Of a stretch of 9,419 nucleotides of DNA, positions 1 through 5,494 are shown piece by piece. The position numbers were made by a program, and so were the translations under genes. The notes beneath the pieces were generated by a model. It was not told the DNA's origin. It made no database searches and saw nothing but the letters and a program-made list of their open reading frames with translations. This stretch comes from DASVDK01 sp036381125 [NCBI: Thermodesulfobacteriota bacterium] (lineage in GTDB: Bacteria > DASVDK01): NCBI GenBank assembly GCA_036381125.1, contig DASVDK010000007.1:1-9419 (forward strand). Direction: 5' to 3'. How positions within the stretch are numbered: the stretch's first letter is position 1; the number at the start of each line of letters is the position of its first letter.

Positions 1-284
1 TGCTCGACGAGGTCATGGCCGCGCTCACCCCCGTCGAGATGAACGACGTCGTCGACCTGATCCGCTCCCTCCGCGAGGAGGGGTTGACCCTCGTCGTCGT
101 CGAGCACCACATGCGTCCGATCATGTCGCTCTGCGACCGGATCCTCGCGCTCGACTTCGGCGAGGTGATCGCCGACGGCCCGCCGGCCAGGATCGCCCGC
201 GATCCCGCCGTCGTCCGTGCCTATCTCGGCAAGGCGGGCGGCGGGCCGGGCGAGCCGGGCTCCGGCGCGGCGGCGCCGAGGTGA
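1..284 (+). CDS. livG: LivG-type ABC transporter ATP-binding protein, C-terminal fragment
   Basis: This is the last 93 residues of an ATPase of the branched-chain amino acid (HAAT) importer family; the start lies upstream of the window and the first whole codon is at position 3. The visible part begins inside Walker B (LDE, with the catalytic Glu), followed by a D-loop region VMAALTP. The switch histidine is in VVVEHHM. The tail has the family pattern of a DRILALDFG strand, GPPARIARDP and VRAYLG, after which comes a Gly/Ala/Pro-rich extension of about 17 residues. LivG pairs with LivF on the cytoplasmic face of LivH/LivM permeases, which would be expected upstream. The next gene, LivF, starts 4 nt after the TGA, and the end of this gene (GAGGTGA) supplies its Shine-Dalgarno. 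The family call is firm; the transported substrate is not known. Confidence 0.92.
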   Translation, partial: LDEVMAALTPVEMNDVVDLIRSLREEGLTLVVVEHHMRPIMSLCDRILALDFGEVIADGPPARIARDPAVVRAYLGKAGGGPGEPGSGAAAPR

Positions 285-288
285 CGTC

Positions 289-993
289 GTGCTCGAGATC
301 CGGGACCTCCACGCCGCGTACGACGGGAACGAGGTGCTCCACGGCGTGTCGCTGCAGGTGGCCCGCGGGGAGTTCGTCTGCGTGATCGGCGCCAACACCG
401 CCGGCAAGAGCACGCTCCTCAGGAGCATCTCGCGGCTCGTGCCCCGGTCACGGGGGGAGATCCGCTTCGAGGGGCGCGACCTCATGCCGATCGCCGCCCA
501 CCGGGTCCCGGAGCTCGGCATCGCCCACGTCCCGGAGGGACGGCAGGTCTTCCCGGAGATGACGGTCGAGGAGAACCTGCGTCTCGGCGCCTACGCCCTC
601 CGGCGCACGGCGGACGTCGGCGGGCGGCTCGAGCGGGTCTACGCCCTCTTCCCGCGCCTCGGCGAGCGCCGGGGGCAGCTCGCCGGAACCCTCTCGGGTG
701 GGGAGCAGCAGATGGTCGCGGTCGGCCGGGCGCTGATGCTCGAGCCGAAGCTCCTGATCCTCGACGAGCCGAGTCACGGGCTGGCGCCCATGGTGGTCGA
801 CGAGCTGCACCGGACGCTCGTCGACATCCACGGCCGTGGCGTGTCGATCCTCCTCGTCGAGCAGAACGTCGCCATGGCGCTGTCGGTCGCGGAGCGCGGC
901 TACGTGCTCGAGTCCGGGCGGGTCGTCCTCGCGGGACCGGCGGCGGCGCTGCGCGACGACGACCGGGTCCGTACCGCCTATCTGGGCATCTGA
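289..993 (+). CDS. livF: LivF-type ABC transporter ATP-binding protein
   Basis: This is a 234-residue ATPase of the branched-chain amino acid/amide/carboxylate importer family, a normal LivF length. Motifs in order are Walker A GANTAGKST (34-42), Q-loop Gln86 in VPEGRQVFPEMTV, signature LSGGEQQ (135-141) and Walker B LLILDEP with Glu160. The switch region LLVEQN (188-193) has Gln where most ABC ATPases have His, which is the usual LivF state. The C-terminus RTAYLGI is also typical. The start is the GTG at 289, because GAGGTGA at 278-284 is a strong ribosome site 4 nt upstream and the protein then begins directly with the family opening LEIRDLHAAYD; a GTG at 217 in the same frame would add a non-homologous Arg/Ala stretch. 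It acts with the preceding LivG. One oddity is Thr37 in Walker A, where Gly is commonest. Confidence 0.95.
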   Translation: MLEIRDLHAAYDGNEVLHGVSLQVARGEFVCVIGANTAGKSTLLRSISRLVPRSRGEIRFEGRDLMPIAAHRVPELGIAHVPEGRQVFPEMTVEENLRLGAYALRRTADVGGRLERVYALFPRLGERRGQLAGTLSGGEQQMVAVGRALMLEPKLLILDEPSHGLAPMVVDELHRTLVDIHGRGVSILLVEQNVAMALSVAERGYVLESGRVVLAGPAAALRDDDRVRTAYLGI

Positions 994-1010
994 CAGGGAG
1001 AGATGCGAGC

Positions 1011-1931
1011 ATGACCGAGCGAGTCGGCTTCATCGGCGTCGGCAAGATGGGAGCCCCGATGGTCCGCAGGCTCCTGGCCGCCGGCCACACGGTGCACCTG
1101 CACGACGTGAGCGAGGCGGCCCTTGCCCCCTTTCGTGGTCTCGAGCGGGTGGCGCTCGAGGCGTCGGCGCAGGGGGTCGCCTCCTGCGTGCCGGTCGTCC
1201 TGTTGAGCCTGCCCGGCCCTGCCGAGCTCGAGGCGGTGGCGCTCGGGCCGCAGGGGATCGTCGCCGCCGGCGCGGGGCGGTGCGTGATCGACCTGTCGAC
1301 CTGCGGCGTGGCCGCCGCCCGCCGGGTGGCCGCCGCCCTCGCGGAGGCCGGCATCGGCTACGTCGACGCGCCGGTGAGCGGCGGCCCGCGCGGCGCGGAG
1401 CGGGGGACCCTGGCCGTGATGGCGGCCGGGCCCGGCGACCTCGTGGAGCGCTACCGGGGACTCCTGTCGGTGTTCGGCTCGCGGGTCTTCGCCGTGGGGA
1501 CGCAGCCGGGCCAGGGGCAGGCGATGAAGCTCGTCAACAACATGCTCTCGGCGACGGCGATGGCCGCGACCTCCGAGGCGATGGTCGTCGCCGCCAGGGC
1601 AGGGCTCGCGCCGGCCACCGCGCTCGAGGTCCTCAACGCGAGCAGCGGCATGAACACGGCCACGCGCGACAAGTTCCCGCAGGAGGTCGTCACCCGCACC
1701 TTCAACTACGGGTTCGCCACCGGCCTGATGTACAAGGACGTGAAGCTCTTCGAGGAGCTGGCCCAATCGCTCGGCGTGCCGACCTTCGTCGGCGACGCGG
1801 TGGCCGGCATGTGGCGCTTCGCCGTGGACCGGGGAACGGCGCAGCAGGACATCACGACGCTCGTCCGCTTCTACGAGCAGTGGGCCGGCGTCGAGGTCGG
1901 CGGCCGGGAGGCCGGGACGGAGGCGAGGTGA
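1011..1931 (+). CDS. 3-hydroxyisobutyrate dehydrogenase family NAD(P)-dependent oxidoreductase
   Basis: This 306-residue member of the beta-hydroxyacid dehydrogenase family (3-hydroxyisobutyrate dehydrogenase, tartronate semialdehyde reductase and relatives) oxidises or reduces a small hydroxy acid/semialdehyde pair in the cytoplasm. The N-terminal Rossmann fold carries GVGKMG (9-14). Asp32 at the end of the second strand suggests NAD(H) preference, which is an inference. The substrate-binding motif PVSGG is at 121-125 with GTLAVMAAG after it, and the catalytic Lys173 sits in MKLVNN with Asn176/Asn177 following. The all-alpha C-terminal domain is complete and the length is normal. ATG 1011 has GGGAG at 996-1000 upstream. 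It lies 17 nt after livF, and its TGA overlaps the next ATG by one base (TGATG), implying translational coupling. Valine catabolism is the textbook role, but the neighbours do not show a valine pathway, so the substrate is open. Confidence 0.93.
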   Translation: MTERVGFIGVGKMGAPMVRRLLAAGHTVHLHDVSEAALAPFRGLERVALEASAQGVASCVPVVLLSLPGPAELEAVALGPQGIVAAGAGRCVIDLSTCGVAAARRVAAALAEAGIGYVDAPVSGGPRGAERGTLAVMAAGPGDLVERYRGLLSVFGSRVFAVGTQPGQGQAMKLVNNMLSATAMAATSEAMVVAARAGLAPATALEVLNASSGMNTATRDKFPQEVVTRTFNYGFATGLMYKDVKLFEELAQSLGVPTFVGDAVAGMWRFAVDRGTAQQDITTLVRFYEQWAGVEVGGREAGTEAR

Positions 1932-2686
1932 TGCGCGCGCCGGTGATCCATCCCCTGCACGTCGGCGACGGGGAGCGGGACCGGGCGACCTTCGTGATGG
2001 GCGCCCCGCCGCAGCCGATCACGATCCCCTTCGTCATGTTCTACGTCGAGGCCGACGGCCGCCGGATCCTGGTCGACACCGGCGTCGGCTCGCCGGAGGC
2101 GACCGCCCGCCGTCACCACCCGATGTCGCAGGGCCCCGAGCAGACGCCGCTCGCCGCCCTCGCCCGCCTCGGCGTCCGCCCCGAGGACATCGACGTGGTC
2201 GTCAACACGCACCTCCACTGGGACCACTGCTCGAACAACCACCTCTTCCCGAGGGCGACGATCTACGCCCAGCGAGCGGAGCTCCAGTACGCGCTCGCGC
2301 CGCTGCCGCTCCACGTCTGGGCCTACGACTCCGACGGGCTCCACGAGCCGTCGCCGCTGATCCCGCCCTTCCTCAGGGCGCGCCTCACCCTGATCGAAGG
2401 GGACCTCGAGATCGCCCCCGGGGTCACCATCTGGCACACCCCGGGGCACACGCCGGGCCTGCAGTCGGTCGTCGTGCGGGGGGCCTCCGGCCGCTACGTC
2501 ATCGCGAGCGACAACGTCCCGCTGCTCGACAACCTGCCGGGGCGCCACAGGCCGTACTTCACCCCGAACGGCATCCACGTCGACCTGTCGGCATACTACC
2601 GGAGCTTCGAGCGGATCGCGGCCGCCGGAGCCACGATCCTGCCGTCGCACGACCCCTCGGTCCTCGACCGGGAGCGGTACGAGTAG
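1931..2686 (+). CDS. Metallo-beta-lactamase-fold hydrolase, N-acyl-homoserine-lactonase-like
   Basis: This 251-residue dinuclear metal hydrolase resembles the AHL-lactonase (AiiA/AttM-BlcC) branch of the metallo-beta-lactamase fold, which opens lactone rings. A full ligand set is visible: His94, His96, Asp98 and His99 in NTHLHWDHC, His173 in TPGHTPG, Asp194 in IASDN and His240 in LPSHD. The opening strands (FVMFYVEADGRRILVDTG) also match. The size is right for the family and there is no signal peptide, so it is probably cytoplasmic. The start ATG at 1931 overlaps the dehydrogenase stop by one base, with GGAGG at 1919-1923 spaced 7 nt. Quorum-signal degradation is known for the family, but so is hydrolysis of metabolic lactones such as gamma-butyrolactone. 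In this catabolic context a metabolic lactone seems more likely, by inference. Family assignment is strong and substrate assignment is weak. Confidence 0.9.
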   Translation: MRAPVIHPLHVGDGERDRATFVMGAPPQPITIPFVMFYVEADGRRILVDTGVGSPEATARRHHPMSQGPEQTPLAALARLGVRPEDIDVVVNTHLHWDHCSNNHLFPRATIYAQRAELQYALAPLPLHVWAYDSDGLHEPSPLIPPFLRARLTLIEGDLEIAPGVTIWHTPGHTPGLQSVVVRGASGRYVIASDNVPLLDNLPGRHRPYFTPNGIHVDLSAYYRSFERIAAAGATILPSHDPSVLDRERYE

Positions 2687-2709
2687 GGGTGAGACGATCG
2701 GCCGCCACC

Positions 2710-2739
2710 CGCGCCCCGACCTCGGGGGATCGGGGCGCG
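2710..2739 (+). promoter_or_regulatory. Intercistronic 10-bp hairpin with an alternative fold
   Basis: In the 94-bp gap between the lactonase-like gene and the decarboxylase-family gene, CGCGCCCCGA (2710-2719) pairs perfectly with TCGGGGCGCG (2730-2739) around a 10-nt loop. The loop contains a second TCGGGG (2722-2727) that could instead pair with the same left arm in a tighter fold, so two mutually exclusive structures are possible. No T-run follows, so a classical intrinsic terminator is not shown. It may act as an mRNA stability element or partial attenuator between two halves of the unit. The rest of the gap holds only the ribosome site GAGGAG (2767-2772) for the next gene. Confidence 0.5.
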
Positions 2740-2780
2740 TCCGGAGACGAGGCGGACCGCACAAGAGAGGAGACTCGAGG

Positions 2781-3158
2781 ATGAATCGTTCGTTGTACGA
2801 GGCGGGCAAGGCCGTCCGGTCGGAGGTCCTCGGCCCCGAGTACGTCGAGAAGTCGCTGGCGCTCACCGACGAGTTCAACGAGCCGTGGCAGGACCTCCTG
2901 ACCGAGTACTGCTGGGGGGCCATCTGGACGCGGCCCGGTCTCGACCGGCGCACCCGCAGCCTGCTGAACCTCGCCATGCTCGCCGTGCTGGGCCGGTCGC
3001 ACGAGCTCGGCCTCCACATCCGGGGCGCCCTCCGCAACGGCGCGACGAAGGAGGAGATCCGCGAGGCGCTCATGCAGGCCGCCGTGTACGGCGGCGTCCC
3101 CGCCGGCGTGGAGGCCTTCCGGACGGCCAACGCCGTCTTCGCGGAGCAGAAGGCGTGA
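2781..3158 (+). CDS. Carboxymuconolactone decarboxylase family protein
   Basis: This is a 125-residue, all-helical protein of the CMD/PcaC group. In the beta-ketoadipate pathway PcaC removes CO2 from gamma-carboxymuconolactone; many homologues have other or unknown roles. Family marks are WGAIWTRPGLDRRTRSLLNL (about 44-63), the SHELGLHIRGALRNG segment with the conserved Glu and His (about 74-88), and TKEEIREALMQAAVYGGVPAG in the C-terminal third. There is only one cysteine, in EYCWG, so the CxxC of the AhpD peroxidase branch is absent; this favours the PcaC-like branch. The length is close to the usual roughly 130 residues. ATG 2781 has GAGGAG 8 nt upstream. The stop overlaps the nitrilase GTG by 4 nt. 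None of the partner genes pcaB, pcaD, pcaG or pcaH is in the window, so protocatechuate degradation is not established. Confidence 0.92.
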   Translation: MNRSLYEAGKAVRSEVLGPEYVEKSLALTDEFNEPWQDLLTEYCWGAIWTRPGLDRRTRSLLNLAMLAVLGRSHELGLHIRGALRNGATKEEIREALMQAAVYGGVPAGVEAFRTANAVFAEQKA

Positions 3159-4174
3159 CCGGGGGGCGAGGGCCTGGCCGGCCGCCGGACCTCGGCCGTC
3201 CCGTCCGCGCGGCGGTGGTGCAGGCGGCTTCCGTCTACATGGATCGCGAGGCGACGGTTCGCAAGGCGGCCGACCTCGTCCGCGACGCCGCCGGCCGCGG
3301 CGCCCGCCTGGTCGTCTTCCCCGAGGCGTTCGTCCCGGCCTACCCCTGGTCGCTCAGCTTCGGCACCTCGGTCGGCCGGCGCAGCCTCGCGGGGCGCGAG
3401 GCGTTCGCGCGCTACTGGGCGCACGCCGTGGACGTGCCGGGTCCCGCCACCGAGGCGCTCGGCGCGGCGGCGCGCGAGGCGGGCGCCTACGTGGTCGTCG
3501 GCGTGATCGAGCGCGACTCGACCTACAGCCGCGGCACGCTCTACTGCACCGTGCTCTTCTTCGGCCCCGACGGCCGGCTCATCGGCACGCACCGCAAGCT
3601 CAAGCCGACCGCGGCGGAGCGCTACATCTGGGGCGAGGGGGACGGCAGTACGCTCACCGTGCTGTCGACCGACATCGGGCGCCTGGGGGCCCTCGTCTGC
3701 TGGGAGAACTACATGCCGCTCGCGCGGATGGCCATGTACGCCAAGGGCGTGGAGCTGTACGTGACGCCGACCGCCGACTCGCGCGACTCCTGGCAGGCGA
3801 CGATCCGGCACGTCGCGCTCGAGGGGCGCTGCTTCGTCCTCTCGGCCTGCCAGTACCTCACGAAGGCGATGGTCCCACGCGACGTCGAGGTCTACGACGA
3901 GCTCGCCGGCGCGCCGGAGGTCCTCTCGCGCGGCGGCAGCGCCATCGTCGCGCCGCTCGGCGACTACCTCGCCGGGCCGCTCTTCGGGGAGGAGGGGATC
4001 CTCGTGGCCGATCTCGACCCGGCGCTCCTCGCCCAGGGGAAGTACGACTTCGACGTCGTCGGCCACTACGCGCGCCCGGACGTCTTCCGCCTGGTCGTGA
4101 ACGAGCGGCCGCAACGGCCGGTCGAGCGGGACGACGAGGAAACGTTCCCGACACCCGAGAGGGCGCGGGGCTGA
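3155..4174 (+). CDS. Nitrilase (carbon-nitrogen hydrolase family)
   Basis: This is a 339-residue nitrilase-superfamily enzyme of branch 1, which converts R-CN to the carboxylic acid and ammonia in the cytoplasm. The catalytic set is present: Glu57 in VVFPEAF, Lys148 in THRKLKP, the auxiliary Glu155 in TAAER, and the nucleophile Cys182 in VCWENYMPLAR. The block RYIWGEGDGS (156-165) and CWEN...P are hallmarks of true nitrilases rather than amidases or beta-ureidopropionases. The length is normal, including a C-terminal region ending in an Arg/Glu-rich tail. The chosen start is GTG 3155, overlapping the upstream TGA (GTGA), with GGAG at 3143-3146. It gives about 17 poorly conserved residues before the first beta-strand RAAVVQAASV; no better in-frame start lies nearer. 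It is probably translationally coupled to the CMD-family gene. Substrate class (aliphatic, aromatic or arylaceto-nitrile) cannot be read from the sequence. Confidence 0.93.
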   Translation: MTGGRGPGRPPDLGRPVRAAVVQAASVYMDREATVRKAADLVRDAAGRGARLVVFPEAFVPAYPWSLSFGTSVGRRSLAGREAFARYWAHAVDVPGPATEALGAAAREAGAYVVVGVIERDSTYSRGTLYCTVLFFGPDGRLIGTHRKLKPTAAERYIWGEGDGSTLTVLSTDIGRLGALVCWENYMPLARMAMYAKGVELYVTPTADSRDSWQATIRHVALEGRCFVLSACQYLTKAMVPRDVEVYDELAGAPEVLSRGGSAIVAPLGDYLAGPLFGEEGILVADLDPALLAQGKYDFDVVGHYARPDVFRLVVNERPQRPVERDDEETFPTPERARG

Positions 4175-4190
4175 CGCGCATCGCGCCCGA

Positions 4191-4209
4191 CGGGCCTCCG
4201 TGCGGCCCG
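4191..4209 (+). terminator. Weak candidate terminator hairpin after the nitrilase gene
   Basis: CGGGCC (4191-4196) can pair with GGCCCG (4204-4209) around a 7-nt loop, 17 nt past the nitrilase stop. The position at the end of the first unit and ahead of a promoter fits a terminator. However, the stem is only 6 bp, a competing small fold exists (GCCC 4185-4188 with GGGC 4192-4195), and no T-run follows. It could equally be chance in GC-rich DNA. Confidence 0.22.
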
Positions 4210-4247
4210 AGTGACACCGGCCGCCGGCTCCCACGGCAACACAGCGT

Positions 4248-4277
4248 TTGACAGCACGCGACTCGCGCCTGTAAGAT
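4248..4277 (+). promoter_or_regulatory. Sigma-70-type promoter for the second transport operon
   Basis: An exact TTGACA (4248-4253) is followed after 18 bp by TAAGAT (4272-4277, four of six matches to TATAAT), with TG immediately before the -10. The predicted transcript start near 4284 leaves a leader of roughly 75 nt before the ATG at 4361. It lies in the largest gap of the window (4175-4360), which is also visibly richer in A/T than the surroundings. It would drive the binding protein, permease, ATPase and CoA-transferase genes. Confidence 0.6.
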
Positions 4278-4297
4278 CGTCCAGAACATCGGCCATA

Positions 4298-4315
4298 TTT
4301 CCAAAATCTTGGAAA
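4298..4315 (+). promoter_or_regulatory. Operator-like perfect inverted repeat downstream of the promoter
   Basis: TTTCCAA-AATC-TTGGAAA is a perfect 7-bp dyad with a 4-bp centre, embedded in an AT-rich patch of otherwise very GC-rich DNA. It starts about 20 bp after the -10, inside the predicted leader, where a bound repressor would block initiation or early elongation. The half-site does not let me name a regulator family, and no regulator gene is in the window. The same sequence could form a short RNA hairpin, but its AT content makes a DNA site more plausible. Confidence 0.5.
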
Positions 4316-4350
4316 CTCCGTCGGTCGTCGATAGCGCGACTCGCGATGGA

Positions 4351-4356
4351 AAGGAG
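4351..4356 (+). promoter_or_regulatory. Ribosome binding site that sets the binding-protein start
   Basis: AAGGAG lies 4 nt before the ATG at 4361. It falls inside the coding sequence if translation began at the in-frame ATG 4346 or GTG 4211, so it favours 4361, which also places the signal peptide at the extreme N-terminus. Confidence 0.65.
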
Positions 4357-4360
4357 CCAT

Positions 4361-5476
4361 ATGCTCACACGCCCATTGCTCGCCGCTCTGACCCTCGTCT
4401 CGATCGCGTTCGGATCCACGGCGGTCGCGCAGGCGCCCGCAGGTCTGCCGAGGGATTACCCGAAGGAGTACGCCCGGATCATCGAGGCCTCGAAGAAGGA
4501 GGGCCAGCTCCTCATCTACTCCAACATGGCCGCGTACAACTGGAAGCCGGTCATCGACGGCTTCAACAAGCTCTACCCGTGGATCTCGGTCCAGACGCTC
4601 GACCTCGGCAGCGGCGAGGTGTTCGAGCGGTACTACGCGGAGAGCGGCTCCAAGGCTCGCACCGCCGACCTCATGGCCTCCGGTGCGATCGACAGGTGGC
4701 AGCACTTCGTCTCGCGGGGCGAGGCGCTCCCCTACGAGTCGCCGGAGACACGGCACCTGCCGAAGTGGAGCGTTCCGGCGCCGGGGCTCTACACCGTGTC
4801 GGCCGACCCGATGGTCCTGCTCTACAACAAGATGCTGGTCCCCGAGAACCTCCGGCCGACCGGCATGGGAAGCCTCGCGAAGCTGGTCGCGTCGAACCCC
4901 GGCCGGTTCAAGGGGAAGCTCACCACGTACAACGCCTCGACCGAGGCGTTCGGCCTCTCGATCAACTGGGCAGCCGCGCGCGAGCAGGGCGATGCCTTCT
5001 GGGAGTGGCTCTCGACCATCGGCCCGATGACCCGGCCCGAGCGGTCGGCGGGCCCCATGATCGACAAGGTGACCGCGGGCGAGTACGCGGTTGCGTACTA
5101 CGTCTCCGGCATCGTCCTCTTTCCGAAGCTCGACGACCCGGCGCGCCAGCGGATCCTCGGCTGGAGCTTCTTCGACGACGGCACACCGGTCTTCCTGCGC
5201 GGGATGGCGATCCCGAAGGCCTCGACCAACGTGAACGCCGCCAAGCTGATGCTCGACTTCATCCTGTCGCATGACGGTCAGGTCGCGTTCGGCAAGGGCG
5301 GCCTCACCCCGTACCGTCCGGACGTGAAGGCGAGCGAGGTGCCCCGGTACACGTACAGCTCGGTCGTCGAGGCGATCGGCGGCGAGGACAAGGTCATCCT
5401 CGTCGACTACGACCCCGAGATGCTCGAGAAGGAGAAGGCGTTCATCGAGCGCTGGAAGAAGTCCTTTGGCTTCTAG
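4361..5476 (+). CDS. ABC transporter periplasmic substrate-binding protein, iron/spermidine-type fold
   Basis: This 371-residue extracellular solute-binding protein belongs to the group annotated as Fe3+/putrescine/2-aminoethylphosphonate binding. A Sec signal peptide is clear: Arg4, a hydrophobic core at about 6-18, and cleavage after AVA (23) or AQA (25). There is no cysteine near the site, so it is not a lipoprotein. The mature opening PKEYARIIEASKKEGQLLIY (from about 33) and the following domain-swapped alpha/beta pattern are typical. A Tyr pair (Tyr246-Tyr247 in VAYYVSG) sits roughly where ferric-binding relatives use two tyrosines, but whether it aligns exactly cannot be shown here. It is the first gene of the second unit, behind the promoter at 4248-4277. 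The neighbouring CoA-transferase hints at an organic acid ligand rather than iron, by inference. The stop TAG lies in an 18-bp tandem repeat. Confidence 0.88.
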   Translation: MLTRPLLAALTLVSIAFGSTAVAQAPAGLPRDYPKEYARIIEASKKEGQLLIYSNMAAYNWKPVIDGFNKLYPWISVQTLDLGSGEVFERYYAESGSKARTADLMASGAIDRWQHFVSRGEALPYESPETRHLPKWSVPAPGLYTVSADPMVLLYNKMLVPENLRPTGMGSLAKLVASNPGRFKGKLTTYNASTEAFGLSINWAAAREQGDAFWEWLSTIGPMTRPERSAGPMIDKVTAGEYAVAYYVSGIVLFPKLDDPARQRILGWSFFDDGTPVFLRGMAIPKASTNVNAAKLMLDFILSHDGQVAFGKGGLTPYRPDVKASEVPRYTYSSVVEAIGGEDKVILVDYDPEMLEKEKAFIERWKKSFGF

Positions 5477-5494
5477 AAGTCCCTTGGCTTCCAG
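5459..5494 (+). repeat. Imperfect 18-bp tandem duplication across the binding-protein stop
   Basis: AAGTCCTTTGGCTTCTAG (5459-5476) is followed directly by AAGTCCCTTGGCTTCCAG (5477-5494), 16 of 18 bases identical. The first copy encodes the last residues KSFGF and the TAG of the binding protein; in the same frame the second reads KSLGFQ. In the permease frame each copy contains a TTG that could start translation (5466 and 5484). Confidence 0.85.

Noticed and set aside
1-30. LDEV in place of LDEP in the LivG Walker B
   Set aside because: A VMAxL form after Walker B Glu is, to my knowledge, found in a sizeable subset of LivG proteins, so it is not evidence of a broken or novel ATPase.
836-1930. 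Upstream extension of the lactonase-like reading frame as a giant 616-residue fusion
   Set aside because: The extension is an Arg/Gly/Ala-rich off-frame reading of livF and the dehydrogenase. The TGATG junction with a ribosome site gives a normal-length 251-residue enzyme.
1931-2686. Direct call as a quorum-quenching AHL lactonase with a gene symbol
   Set aside because: The fold and metal ligands fit, but metabolic lactonases share them and the surroundings are catabolic with no quorum-sensing genes.
2781-3158. AhpD-like alkylhydroperoxidase identity for the CMD-family gene
   Set aside because: There is only one cysteine and no CxxC; the WxRPGLDxRxRS block fits the PcaC-like branch better.
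4211-4360. Longer binding-protein start at GTG 4211 or ATG 4346
   Set aside because: Either would bury the signal peptide behind extra residues; from 4211 the coding region would also cover the promoter and dyad. ATG 4361 has its own AAGGAG.
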